The position numbers and the translations under genes were made by a program. The notes beneath the pieces are model-generated. The model ran no database searches. It was not told the DNA's origin and saw only the letters and a program-made list of their open reading frames with translations. From positions 110,946-174,945 of the forward strand of contig NZ_JAPCZF010000007.1 of assembly GCF_025938095.1 (NCBI RefSeq): a DNA stretch of 64,000 nt. The letters are read 5' to 3'. Below, in pieces: positions 18,432 through 27,405 of the stretch (position 1 is its first letter; every line of letters begins with the position of its first letter). Origin of the DNA: Novosphingobium sp. JCM 18896. Lineage in GTDB: Bacteria; Pseudomonadota; Alphaproteobacteria; Sphingomonadales; Sphingomonadaceae.

Positions 18432-20171
18432 CTACTCGGCAGCGATTGCCCGCTCGATACCACGATGCGGACCGATGAAGCGGCCAGGAAATTTCCCTGT
18501 GAACACGCCTTGGTCGAACGTCGGGATACCATTGACGATCGTAAGACGCATCGGAGCAGCAGGCCGGATATAGCGATATGTCCGACCACCCGAGCCGTCG
18601 GGAATATCCCAAAGTTTCTCTTCTGGCCGCCGCTCGATCTCGGCTAAGTCGAACACGCAGACGTCAGCCAGCATGCCCACCTGCAAGACGCCGCGGTCGC
18701 TCAAGCCAAAAAATTCCGCCTGCCGGCCGGTCAGCGCGTTGATCCCCTCCTCGATCGTCAGGTGCTTGCCGTCGCGGACGTATTCGGTCAGCAACAGCAC
18801 GTTGTCGCCTGCACCGCAGAACATCTTGCCGTGCGCCCCCGCGTCCGAGACGTTGGGAATCGAGCGGGGATCCTTGAGCAAGCGGATGATCGTTTCCTGC
18901 ACCTTGCCCCAGCCGTCCTGTAGCGCGACCGAGTCCGTGCCATTGCGGATCACCCAGTCGGCCAGCGCGTCGGATGGATGATCGATTCCTTCGGCCTGCA
19001 TGAACACTTCGAGCTTCACGCCCACCGGGCCCGAGCCATTCTCGCTTTCGCGCAGGAACACCGACTGAGCGGTGAAGGCATTGTTGCTGAAGCCGGAGTC
19101 CCAGCTCTCGCGTGCCCGCGCGCGCCATTCGGGATCGGCCAGAGCGGCCAGCTTGGCCTGATCGTCCGTGATCTCGACGATATCCTGCCAAGGCTGCAAG
19201 CCCAGCTGCGCGAAGATCAGCGTACGCTTGAAATCAACCGAGAACATGAACTGCACATGGGTGAAGCCGGTCCAGAACGGCAGGTTCTGCGCCTTGAACC
19301 GTTCGTGCAGTTCCCACTGCTCGCTCGCCGCCTGCTGCTGGAAGTCGAGCGTCGGCAGTCCTGCCCACTGATACGGCACCCCCGCCTGCTCGCAGAGCCC
19401 GCCGAGCCGTTCGACCACCTTTGTCGCGGTCATGTGCATCCAGTTGTCGATGATAAGTTGGAAGGTGGCACCAGGATAGCGTGCCAGGATGCCCAGGAGA
19501 GCAAGGTATTCCGTGTCATCGGCCAGTTGCGAGGGCAGCGGCCTGTCGTGCTTGTCGTGGTCGAGTTGGTTCGACGAGAGGCCCATGGCCCCGGCCGCGA
19601 GCGCGTCGTCGAGCAGGGCGCACATTCGCTCGACCTCCTCGGCCGTCGCGGCGCGTTCCCAGGCCGCCTCGCCCATGACCGCCAGGCGCATCGGGATGTG
19701 GCCACAGAACGAAGCGAAATTGACCGGCGTACGCACGTTGCGCTCGTGCGTGGACTTGTAGTCGCTCCACGTGTGCCAATCCCAGGGAATGGCGCCCCTC
19801 ATCGGGACTTCGGGGATGTCCTCGAAAAAGTTGAAGATGTCGACGATGTCGTCGCGACCCGAGCCATCCTGCGGAAGCGGCGCCAGCGAGAAGCCACAGT
19901 TGCCGTTGATCGAAGTGGTTACGCCATAGCCCGGAAAAGGCTCCATGTTCGGCGACCACCAGACCGCCGCGTCCCAGTGGTTATGCGCCTCGATGAAGCC
20001 GGGGGTCACGTAGCAGCCGCTCGCGTCGAACACGCGTTCGTTGTCCCGCGGTTCGAGCTGCGGAGCGATCTCGGCAATGCGTCCAGCGCGGATGCGCACG
20101 TCGGCGCGATAAGCCGGGCGGCCGGTTCCGTCGACGACAGTGCCATTCCTGATGAGCGTGCGATAGTCCAT
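18432..20171 (-). CDS. N-acyl-D-amino-acid deacylase family amidohydrolase (copy 2)
   Basis: Amidohydrolase of 579 residues, a clear paralogue of the gene at 13100. It shares the HNHWD motif (His63, His65, Asp67), TTSINGNCGFS, FCGHIPMRL and NVSDAGAHGK, and nearly the same C-terminus (GRTYRYIRPAAPMRLTIVNG). The ATG at 20171 has a GGGAG ribosome site. It lies 127 bases downstream of a phytanoyl-CoA-dioxygenase-like gene and may form a unit with it. Two diverged copies in one cluster suggest two related amide or cyclic substrates, or successive steps. Confidence 0.88.
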   Translation of the reverse strand: MDYRTLIRNGTVVDGTGRPAYRADVRIRAGRIAEIAPQLEPRDNERVFDASGCYVTPGFIEAHNHWDAAVWWSPNMEPFPGYGVTTSINGNCGFSLAPLPQDGSGRDDIVDIFNFFEDIPEVPMRGAIPWDWHTWSDYKSTHERNVRTPVNFASFCGHIPMRLAVMGEAAWERAATAEEVERMCALLDDALAAGAMGLSSNQLDHDKHDRPLPSQLADDTEYLALLGILARYPGATFQLIIDNWMHMTATKVVERLGGLCEQAGVPYQWAGLPTLDFQQQAASEQWELHERFKAQNLPFWTGFTHVQFMFSVDFKRTLIFAQLGLQPWQDIVEITDDQAKLAALADPEWRARARESWDSGFSNNAFTAQSVFLRESENGSGPVGVKLEVFMQAEGIDHPSDALADWVIRNGTDSVALQDGWGKVQETIIRLLKDPRSIPNVSDAGAHGKMFCGAGDNVLLLTEYVRDGKHLTIEEGINALTGRQAEFFGLSDRGVLQVGMLADVCVFDLAEIERRPEEKLWDIPDGSGGRTYRYIRPAAPMRLTIVNGIPTFDQGVFTGKFPGRFIGPHRGIERAIAAE

Positions 20172-20298
20172 GCTCTACTCCCGCTGCTTGGGCCGGCTTG
20201 CCAGCCGGTCTGCTGTCCTGACCAGGATAGCTATGTCCACGGGTGGCGATGGTCTATGACGCCGGACGACACATCGCGGGCCTTCGCCGACAAACCTA

Positions 20299-21090
20299 TC
20301 AGGTCAGCGTGACGAGGCCTGCGCCATGCACGTTGGCAAGCTCACCAAAGCCGAAGAGCTGGCGCTGCGCTTCGTCCAACGAGGTAATCGTCGGGGGCCG
20401 CAGAGTCTCATGCCAGCAGGCCTGCGGACGAATGAAGCCCCGGCTGAAATAGGCGAACAGCAAGGCCCGGTCGGCGTCCTGGGTGATATTGTCGCCCGAG
20501 GAATGCCAGGTACGCCCATCGAGCACGATCACCGATCCGGCCGGCGCCTCGAACGCACGCATCTGCGCTTCGGCGTCGGCGGGCAGCTCCGCCATCTCGG
20601 AAAAGCGATGGCTGCCGGGCAAATAGCGCGTGGCGCCGTTGGCGTCGTAAATGTCGTCAAGGCACCAGATCATGTTGAGTGCCCAGCGCTCGCGCCAGGG
20701 CGCCGGGATCACCAGGGCCATGTCCGAATGGATCTTCATGGCCTTGGCGCCCGGCCGTGCGATATTCGCCGAGAAGTTGGAGAGGATGACGTCCGGTCCC
20801 AGGCAGGCATCGACGACTTCGCGCACCACCGGTTCCGATACCAGCTGCAGGAAGGCCGGGTCGTGATCGGGCAGGCCATAGACGCGCACGTTGGCCGGGT
20901 TGGGGTCGATGATCGCCGTATGGGTCGAGACGCCCCTGGCCTCCAGCTCGCCGGCGATTTGGATAAGCCGGGCCTTGAGCGCCGCGGCCTGGGCCGGGTC
21001 GAGCACGCCTTCGATGATGCTGAACCCCTGATCCTCGAGATCGCGGGCGATCGCCGGGCCATCGAGCCGAGGATTGAGCGTGACGTGCAA
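20299..21090 (-). CDS. Phytanoyl-CoA dioxygenase family Fe(II)/2-oxoglutarate oxygenase
   Basis: Putative 2-oxoglutarate-dependent hydroxylase of 263 residues. Iron ligands fit His121-x-Asp123 (HSD) and His196 (TWH), with Arg208 in the position for 2-oxoglutarate; the NGATRYLPGSHR segment is typical of the PhyH family. No ATG or GTG gives a sensible N-terminus; a TTG at 21090 with GGAG eight bases upstream is my choice. The long open frame further upstream overlaps the Rieske gene on the other strand and is rejected as coding. It is divergent from that Rieske gene, with about 190 bases between them. Confidence 0.84.
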   Translation of the reverse strand: MHVTLNPRLDGPAIARDLEDQGFSIIEGVLDPAQAAALKARLIQIAGELEARGVSTHTAIIDPNPANVRVYGLPDHDPAFLQLVSEPVVREVVDACLGPDVILSNFSANIARPGAKAMKIHSDMALVIPAPWRERWALNMIWCLDDIYDANGATRYLPGSHRFSEMAELPADAEAQMRAFEAPAGSVIVLDGRTWHSSGDNITQDADRALLFAYFSRGFIRPQACWHETLRPPTITSLDEAQRQLFGFGELANVHGAGLVTLT

Positions 21091-21279
21091 GAGTACAACT
21101 CCGATGCTGCCCGTCCTCCATGCACCCAGGCGCCGGTCCGAGCCATGCCCGGCCCGCCTGCTGGTCGGTGCCGCAGCCAGATTGTCGCCTGAGGTCAATC
21201 CGCAGGCTTTGGCGAGGAGGCGCCCGCTGCGGTAGCCTGCACACGACAGGCCACAAGGCCCTTTGGGATCGGAGTTTAG

Positions 21280-22659
21280 ATGGTGGGTTATTCTCCCGAA
21301 GACGTGCGCGACGACTACGTTCCGAAGGCCGACGTCCTCGATCGAAGCTTCCACGAGCTGGAGAAGGAGCACCTGTGGCCCAAGGTCTGGCAGATCGCCT
21401 GCCGTGAGGACGAAGTGCCCAATCCCGGCGACTACATCGTCTACGACATCATCGACGATTCGATCGTCATCGCGCGCGGCGACGACGGCACGCTGCGCGC
21501 GTTCTACAATTTCTGCACCCACCGCGGTACCCAGCTCGTCCAGGGCAAGGGCAATACCAAGCAGTTCGTCTGCCCGTTCCACGGCTGGCGCTTCGCCAAC
21601 AGCGGCGAATGCGTCAAAGTGGTCGACCGCGCCGACTGGGGCACGTGCCTCAGCCAGCAGGACATCGATCTCGTCCCGGTCCAGATCGGCACCTGGGGCG
21701 GTTTCGTCTGGATCAACATGGATGACGGATGCCAGCCGCTCGACCAGTTCCTCGAGCCGATGAAGGCCAAGTGCGAGCTCTACGAGTTCGAGAAGTTGCG
21801 CCCCGCCTGGTACAAGACGGTGACCGTGCCGGCCAACTGGAAGACCACGCTGGGCGCCTTCACCGAATTCTACCACGTGCAGACGACGCACGCGCAGATG
21901 CTGACCTATACCAAGGACTATTCGATCAGCCGAGCCATGGGGCGCCATGGCTGGATCTCCTATGCCGGCGGCGCAGGTCTACCCGTCGGCCGCAGCGAAC
22001 GGCTGCCGCCCAAGGAGATCAGCGACTTTCGCGAGTACCTGTTCGAATATGCCGACCAGTTCCGCGACTACCTGAAAGCCATGCAGACCGATCGCGCCTA
22101 TGAAGCGACGCAGCGTCTGCGCAAGGAAGTGGCCGCTGACGCGCCGGCCGAGGAAGTGCTCGGGAAATGGGGCCAGTTCATCTACGAAGCCGCAGTCGAA
22201 TCCGGCGCCGGCTGGCCCGCTGGCCTCACTCCCGAATATATGGCGGAAAGCGGGTTCGACTGGCACGTGTTCCCCAACACCGCCTTCCTTCATCCCGCGG
22301 TCGAAGCGGTGATCTGGTACCGCTTCCGCCCCTGCGGCGACGATCACCAGAAGACGGTGTTCGACGTCTGGTCGCTCGAACGCTTCGCCCCGGGCCAGGA
22401 GCCCAAGGTCGAGCACGAGGTCTACGACGACTGGCGCGACGGCGACTATCCGCTGATCTTCCGCCAGGACTTCGAGAACATTCCCAAGGTGCAGAAAGGC
22501 ATGAAGTCACGCGGCTTCAAGGGCGGCCGGCCGAGCCCAGTCCAGGAGCGTGCGGTGTCGCACTTCCATCGGACCCTGCGTCGGTTCCTGGAGGATGCGC
22601 ATGCGGACGACGCGCTGGGGGCCGAACCGCTGGTGGAAGTGCCTGAAGCGGCGGAATGA
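21280..22659 (+). CDS. Rieske non-heme iron oxygenase, large (alpha) subunit
   Basis: Oxygenase component of 459 residues. The Rieske [2Fe-2S] site is Cys79-x-His81 and Cys98-x2-His101 (CTHRG, CPFHGW). The catalytic iron site is His199 and His204 with Glu196 before them (EFYHVQTTH). It resembles the alpha-only group (carnitine, choline or phenylpropionate-like oxygenases) because no beta subunit follows. A ferredoxin or reductase partner is not adjacent. ATG 21280 has a GGAG site. It faces the AraC gene, with a small hairpin between them. Likely role: hydroxylation or demethylation of a pathway intermediate. Confidence 0.93.
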   Translation: MVGYSPEDVRDDYVPKADVLDRSFHELEKEHLWPKVWQIACREDEVPNPGDYIVYDIIDDSIVIARGDDGTLRAFYNFCTHRGTQLVQGKGNTKQFVCPFHGWRFANSGECVKVVDRADWGTCLSQQDIDLVPVQIGTWGGFVWINMDDGCQPLDQFLEPMKAKCELYEFEKLRPAWYKTVTVPANWKTTLGAFTEFYHVQTTHAQMLTYTKDYSISRAMGRHGWISYAGGAGLPVGRSERLPPKEISDFREYLFEYADQFRDYLKAMQTDRAYEATQRLRKEVAADAPAEEVLGKWGQFIYEAAVESGAGWPAGLTPEYMAESGFDWHVFPNTAFLHPAVEAVIWYRFRPCGDDHQKTVFDVWSLERFAPGQEPKVEHEVYDDWRDGDYPLIFRQDFENIPKVQKGMKSRGFKGGRPSPVQERAVSHFHRTLRRFLEDAHADDALGAEPLVEVPEAAE

Positions 22660-22673
22660 GAGCAAGCTAGATA

Positions 22674-22692
22674 CTCCCCCTCTTTCGGGGAG
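22674..22692. terminator. Weak bidirectional terminator hairpin
   Basis: Stem CTCCCC / GGGGAG with a 7-base loop between the convergent Rieske and AraC genes. No U-tract follows, so termination strength is uncertain. Confidence 0.35.
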
Positions 22693-22700
22693 GATCCCAC

Positions 22701-23804
22701 TCAAGCCGACCAGCGCAGTTCCGCGCCGGGGGCATCCAGCAGGGCAATGTCCTTCACTTGTCGTACGGTCGTCGGCGACTCTCCGAACCATCGCTGGCAG
22801 CTGCGATAGAGCACCGACAGCTCACTATAGCCGAGCAGGCTCGCCACCGTCTTCAACGGCAAGCGCGTCTGCCGCAGGTACCGAACCGCGGCATCGCGGC
22901 GCACCTCGTCCTTGATCGCCTCGAAATTCCCGCCCTCGTCGCGCAGCCGGCGCTGTAAGGTCCTGGGATGCATGGCCAGCGCCGCCGCGACATCGAGCTG
23001 GGTGCAGGCCCCCTCGCCCAACTGCTGCTCGATCGCCAGCCTCACGCGGCTGCGGATCAGCGCGGTCGGCGACGGGAATTGGGAATCGATGAAATAGGTC
23101 GCGAGTTGCAAGACCCGATCGTTGCGCCCGACCACCGGCGTGCTGAAATCACCCGCCGCATAGAACAGCCCATTGCTCGGCTGGGCGAAGCGAACGCGGC
23201 AGCCGAAGCGCTCCTCGTGCGATGTCGCTTCCTCGATCGGCTCGTGCTGGAACCAGACCTCGCGCGGCACTGCCCGGTCGCCCGAGAACATGCGGGTAGC
23301 CAGGTGCGAGATCAGCAGCGCATGCTCGACCGCCTGCCGCCGACGATAGAGGCGCGGCAGGACGATCTCGAAGCGGATCGCGGTCCGGTCGCGCTCGCGG
23401 TCGCTGACGATCGCGACATTAGCGCCCGAGCTGTAGGTGTAGGCGTGGTCCGCACAGAAGCGCCAGGCGTCGACCACGGTCGCCGAATTGCGCATTGCGA
23501 TGTCGAGCGGGCCGAGGATGCCTTCCGAATATTGCCGCTGTGCCAGGCGCAGGCCGAGATCGGGGCAATCGAGCTTGTCCGCGGCGTTTTCCAGCAGCTG
23601 GATCATCTGGCGATAGGGAATGAACTGATCGGGTGTCGCCACGACCGCGGGGTCGATGCGCACGCTGGCGAACAGCGGGTGCGGGTCGTGCCCGCGCGAG
23701 CGGACCAGCTCGGCGAAATAGGTCAGGCTCTCGGCGCGCACCATGGCCTGCGAATCGCTTGGCGGTGCCGCGACCTGAGGATTCGAACCGCTCGTGTTCA
23801 CCCT
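22701..23804 (-). CDS. AraC family transcriptional regulator
   Basis: Regulator of 367 residues with an N-terminal arabinose-binding-type region (the AraC_binding/OruR-like type, about residues 25-210) and a C-terminal AraC double helix-turn-helix (about 265-350; LDVAAALAMHPRTLQRRL, VASLLGYSELSVLYRS). The start is set at the GTG 23804, which has AGAGGAG seven bases upstream; two ATGs at 23825 and 23828 are alternatives. It is divergent from the ten-gene operon beginning at 24049 (244 bases apart) and is the obvious candidate activator of it. Confidence 0.9.
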   Translation of the reverse strand, partial: RVNTSGSNPQVAAPPSDSQAMVRAESLTYFAELVRSRGHDPHPLFASVRIDPAVVATPDQFIPYRQMIQLLENAADKLDCPDLGLRLAQRQYSEGILGPLDIAMRNSATVVDAWRFCADHAYTYSSGANVAIVSDRERDRTAIRFEIVLPRLYRRRQAVEHALLISHLATRMFSGDRAVPREVWFQHEPIEEATSHEERFGCRVRFAQPSNGLFYAAGDFSTPVVGRNDRVLQLATYFIDSQFPSPTALIRSRVRLAIEQQLGEGACTQLDVAAALAMHPRTLQRRLRDEGGNFEAIKDEVRRDAAVRYLRQTRLPLKTVASLLGYSELSVLYRSCQRWFGESPTTVRQVKDIALLDAPGAELRWSA

Positions 23805-24048
23805 ATTGCTCCTCTCGACCATCATTTTCTTGGCCGCCTTCGCCCTTCGTCGAAGTTGCTCCCGGAAGATGCCAAAGGCGGGGCCTTCTGGCAACCACGC
23901 GGGGGCTTGCCGTCCCGGGATCGTGCTGTCGGCATTGCCCAGTCGAATGTCGCGAGGTGTCAAAGACAGCCCCTTCCCGCAACACTAGGATAGTCGTTCA
24001 AACGAGCCTGCCGGCGAACGACGCAGGCTCGCCTTGCGGAGGGGCTGG

Positions 24049-25707
24049 ATGAATTTCGACGAGACTTTCGACCTGGTGATCGTCGGCAGCGGCTGTGCAT
24101 CGGTGACCGCGGCACTCGCGGCCAAGGCGTTGGGCGGTCGCCCCGTGATCCTGGAGAAGCAGGCGCTGTTTGGCGGTTCGACCGCCTTCTCGGGCGGGAT
24201 CGCTTGGATCCCCAACAACCCGCTGCTCGACGATGACAGCGAGGAAGCCTCGCGCACCTATCTCAACCATATCGTCGGCGAACCGTCGAAAGCCTCGCCC
24301 ACGGCCAAGCGCGAGATGTTCCTGACGGAAGGCCCTCGCGCGGTGCAGTTCCTCCTCGACCAGGGAGTCAAGCTGATCCGCGTTCCCTGGCCCGATTACT
24401 ATTCGGCGGCGCCGGGCGGGCACGACTATGGCCGGACGATCTCGGCCGAACTGTTCGATCTTAACGAACTCGACGAATGGCGCGACAAGCTGGGAAGCTT
24501 CTACGGCTTCCCGCCGCTGCCCGTCGGCAGCTTCAAATTCGTCGACCTGACCCTGGCGAAGCGCACCTGGAAGGGGAAGAAGGCGGCGCTGCGACTGGGG
24601 TGGGACATCTTCCGCGACAAGCTGACCGGCGCCAAGCGCCGCGGCTCGGGCAATGCCGTGCAGGGCCGCATGCTGCGCGCGGCGCTCGATGCCGGCATTC
24701 CGATCCGCATGGAGCACGAGTTGACCGAGCTCCTCACCGATCGCGGCGCCGTGGTCGGGGTCAAGGTGCGCACGCCCGAGGGCGATCGCACGATCGGCGC
24801 GCGGCAGGGCGTATTGCTCAACGCAGGCGGCTTCTCGCGCAACCAGGAGATGCGCGACAAGTACCAGCCGCAGCCGTCGAAGACCGAATGGACCATGGTC
24901 AATCCCGGCGACACCGGCGATGCGATGCAGATGGCGATGGCGCTGGGCGCCGACATCGACTGCATGGAAGAAGCCTGGTGGACCCCCGGCTCGCTGATGC
25001 CCGACGGCACCTATGGCGGTTTCCACGTCCCGGGCGAGAGCGGCAAGCCGCACATCATCATCGTCGGCCCCGACGGCAAGCGCGTCGGCAACGAAGCGGG
25101 GTCCTACATGGAGTTCGGCCAGCGCATGTATGCAAAGGGCGCGGTGCCGTCATGGGCCATCCTCGAAAGCCGCGCCTTGAAGCACTATAGCTGGGGTCCG
25201 GTGATGGTCGGCAAGTCGCCCGAACCTTTGGTCGAAAGCGGCTATCTGGTGAAGGCGGACACCCTGGCCGAACTCGCCAGCAAATGCGGCATCGATGCCG
25301 CCTGTTTCCTGGCCGAGGTCGAACGCTTCAACGGCTTCGCCGCGCGCGGCCGCGACGAGGACTTCAATCGCGGCGCCAGCGGCCACAACAAGGCGATGGG
25401 CGATCCGACCCACGGACCCAACCCATCGCTTGGCGCGATCGAGCAGGGGCCGTTCTATGCAACGCGGATTTGGCCACTCGACGTCGGCACTTCGGGCGGG
25501 CTCGTCACCGACGAATACTCGCGCGTCCTGACCACCGAGGGCGTGCCGATCGCCGGGCTCTATGCCGCCGGCAATATCACTGCGCCCGTGGTCGGTCATA
25601 GCTACCCCGGCGCCGGCGCCTCCATCGGCGGCGGCATCGCTTTCGGCTACGTCGCGGCGCGCCATGCCATGCAGGCCAACCAGATCAGCGCGGCGGAGGC
25701 GGCATGA
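24049..25707 (+). CDS. FAD-dependent oxidoreductase (fumarate reductase / 3-ketosteroid dehydrogenase-like)
   Basis: Flavoprotein of 552 residues of the FAD_binding_2 type. The N-terminal dinucleotide motif is GSGCAS at residues 13-18; the third glycine of GxGxxG is Ser18, which is unusual. The C-terminal FAD segment (LYAAGNITAPV, HSYPGAGASIGGG) is typical of ketosteroid-dehydrogenase and fumarate-reductase-like enzymes. The ATG at 24049 follows AGGGG. First gene of the ten-gene operon; its last bases overlap the next gene (ATGA). Likely reaction: dehydrogenation (C=C formation) or ene reduction of a cyclic ketone (inference). Confidence 0.88.
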   Translation: MNFDETFDLVIVGSGCASVTAALAAKALGGRPVILEKQALFGGSTAFSGGIAWIPNNPLLDDDSEEASRTYLNHIVGEPSKASPTAKREMFLTEGPRAVQFLLDQGVKLIRVPWPDYYSAAPGGHDYGRTISAELFDLNELDEWRDKLGSFYGFPPLPVGSFKFVDLTLAKRTWKGKKAALRLGWDIFRDKLTGAKRRGSGNAVQGRMLRAALDAGIPIRMEHELTELLTDRGAVVGVKVRTPEGDRTIGARQGVLLNAGGFSRNQEMRDKYQPQPSKTEWTMVNPGDTGDAMQMAMALGADIDCMEEAWWTPGSLMPDGTYGGFHVPGESGKPHIIIVGPDGKRVGNEAGSYMEFGQRMYAKGAVPSWAILESRALKHYSWGPVMVGKSPEPLVESGYLVKADTLAELASKCGIDAACFLAEVERFNGFAARGRDEDFNRGASGHNKAMGDPTHGPNPSLGAIEQGPFYATRIWPLDVGTSGGLVTDEYSRVLTTEGVPIAGLYAAGNITAPVVGHSYPGAGASIGGGIAFGYVAARHAMQANQISAAEAA

Positions 25708-26084
25708 GCACGCTCGCGGATCCCATCGACAGCCTGGCGGAGGCCTTCTTCGGCGCGCTCGAAGCCGGATCGGTAGCGGGCGTGCTCGCCTGCTACACTC
25801 CCGACGCGCGCATCTGGCACAATTTCGACCAGCTTGCCCTGGCGCCCGAGGCCAGCATCGCCGGGCTGAGGACGCTGTTCGATAACTTCACGGCCCGGCG
25901 CTACATCGAGGTGCGCCGGCTGCCGACCGCGGAAGGCTTCGTGCAGCAGCATATCCTTCAGCTCGAAAGCGCCGACGGCCGGGTGGTCGACTGGCCGGGC
26001 TGCATCGTCTTCACGCTGCGGGAGGGCTTGATCGCCCGGCTCGAGGAATATGTCGATCTATCGCAACTCGCGGCGAAAGACTGA
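25704..26084 (+). CDS. SnoaL-like (NTF2 fold) protein
   Basis: Small protein of 126 residues with the NTF2-like pattern of SnoaL-type cyclases, isomerases and hydratases (LAEAFFGALEAGSVAG at the start, DARIWHN in the middle, VFTLREGLIARLEEYVD at the end). It starts in a four-base ATGA overlap with the FAD oxidoreductase. Members of this fold include ketosteroid isomerase, polyketide cyclases and limonene epoxide hydrolase, so isomerisation or hydration of the flavoenzyme product is possible. No catalytic residue can be assigned with confidence. Confidence 0.8.
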   Translation: MSTLADPIDSLAEAFFGALEAGSVAGVLACYTPDARIWHNFDQLALAPEASIAGLRTLFDNFTARRYIEVRRLPTAEGFVQQHILQLESADGRVVDWPGCIVFTLREGLIARLEEYVDLSQLAAKD

Positions 26085-26088
26085 GGCG

Positions 26089-26883
26089 ATGGCTGAGACA
26101 TCCCTACTCGCCATGCCGGACACGGAGCCCCAGGTCCCTGCAGCCGCCATGGAAGCACTCGCCCGCGACGGCTTCTGCGTCGTCGAAGGTGTGCTCGGCG
26201 CCGACGAACTCGCCGACTACCATGCTACGCTCTACCGCATCGCGCGCTTCGACCGCGAGGAAGGCTGGCAGAAGCGCTATGCCTACGACGGCGACACCAA
26301 TGCCAACCAGCGCGTCTGGAACCTGATCAGCCGCGATCCCTCGTTCTGCAGGCTCGTCGAGCATCCGCTGGCCTTGGCTTTCCTGCGCGCGACGATCGGC
26401 TGGCCCGCCCTGCTTTCGGGCAGCGCCGCCAACCTGGTCAACCAGCACGGCGCCGACGAGGTGCTGCATGCCGACCAGTCCTATATGCCCGAGCCCTGGG
26501 CCGCGCCGCACGGGATCAATATCGCCTGGTGCCTGGACGCGTTCACCGCCGACAACGGCGCGACCCGTGTCGTCCCCGGCAGCCACCTGCTCAATCGCAG
26601 CCATCGCGCCGACGAGACCCTGCCCGTGCTGGTGCCGATCGAAGCTCCCGCCGGCGCGATGCTCGTCATCGACGGGCGCTGCTGGCATCGCACCGGCCGC
26701 AACCAGACCCAGGCCCCGCGTGCCGGCTTATTCAACTGGTACACGCTGCCCATCTACCTGCCCCAGGAAAACTGGTTCCTCTCGCTCAATCCCGTCATTC
26801 GCCAGTTCGGCTCCGACACCCTGCTGACCCTGCTGGGCTTCCGCCCGCAGATCGTCGGGCGGTTGAACGGGCTCGAACCCTAA
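26089..26883 (+). CDS. Phytanoyl-CoA dioxygenase family oxygenase (second copy)
   Basis: Putative Fe(II)/2-oxoglutarate hydroxylase of 264 residues. Ligands are His127-x-Asp129 (HAD), His200 (CWH) and Arg211; the NGATRVVPGSH segment matches the family and the gene at 20299. It starts five bases after the SnoaL stop (ATG 26089), consistent with operon translation. The two PhyH copies are clearly diverged, so they probably act on different positions or substrates. Confidence 0.88.
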   Translation: MAETSLLAMPDTEPQVPAAAMEALARDGFCVVEGVLGADELADYHATLYRIARFDREEGWQKRYAYDGDTNANQRVWNLISRDPSFCRLVEHPLALAFLRATIGWPALLSGSAANLVNQHGADEVLHADQSYMPEPWAAPHGINIAWCLDAFTADNGATRVVPGSHLLNRSHRADETLPVLVPIEAPAGAMLVIDGRCWHRTGRNQTQAPRAGLFNWYTLPIYLPQENWFLSLNPVIRQFGSDTLLTLLGFRPQIVGRLNGLEP

Positions 26884-26898
26884 GCCTGGAGATCGACG

Positions 26899-27405
26899 AT
26901 GACCGACGACAAGCAATTCAAGATCTTCCGCGCTGCCGACGCGCCCATGGCGGCCGAGACCGGCTGCATGCATTTCGAACCGTTCAGGGACGAGGTCCTG
27001 CCGCTGCTCGGCCAGGTACAGGAAGCGGGCGTGTTCAACGGCGCCGAGGAGAGACTGCTGGTCAACCTGCCCGGCTTCAGCCTGCTGCATGTTTGGTTCA
27101 AGCACGGCTATCCGCTGCCGCTGCACAGCCACGACGCCGATTGCCTTTATTACATCGTCGCGGGCTCCATCCGGCTCGGCACCGAGACGCTGGGTCCGCG
27201 CGACGCCTTCTTCGTACCCGCCAACGTGCCCTATACCTACACCCCCGGGCCCGAGGGTGTCGAAGCGCTGGAATTCCGCCATGCGACCAGCTTCAACTTC
27301 GTCAACCATGCCAATGGCCTCGCCTTCTGGCAGAAGGCGCTCGATACGGTGACCGCAAAGCAGGGCGAATGGGCGAGCGCGACGATGCCGGCACTAAACG
27401 CCTGA
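26899..27405 (+). CDS. Cupin domain protein
   Basis: Single-domain cupin of 168 residues with the metal motif His76-x-His78-x2-Asp81 and a matching C-terminal strand (VPANVPYTYTPGPEG). ATG 26899 has GGAG seven bases upstream. It ends in a TGATG overlap with the P450 gene. Cupins of this size can be isomerases, dioxygenases or binding proteins; the exact function cannot be told from sequence. Confidence 0.82.
   Translation: MTDDKQFKIFRAADAPMAAETGCMHFEPFRDEVLPLLGQVQEAGVFNGAEERLLVNLPGFSLLHVWFKHGYPLPLHSHDADCLYYIVAGSIRLGTETLGPRDAFFVPANVPYTYTPGPEGVEALEFRHATSFNFVNHANGLAFWQKALDTVTAKQGEWASATMPALNA

Noticed and set aside
18978..20312. Plus-strand open frame antisense to amidohydrolase copy 2
   Set aside because: Same reasoning: shadow of a supported gene with low-complexity composition.
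21091..21948. N-terminal extension of the PhyH open frame
   Set aside because: Overlaps the divergent Rieske gene and promoter; composition unlike protein. Start set at TTG 21090.
26529..27404. N-terminal extension of P450 open frame
   Set aside because: Overlaps the PhyH and cupin genes in another frame; P450 starts normally at 27405.
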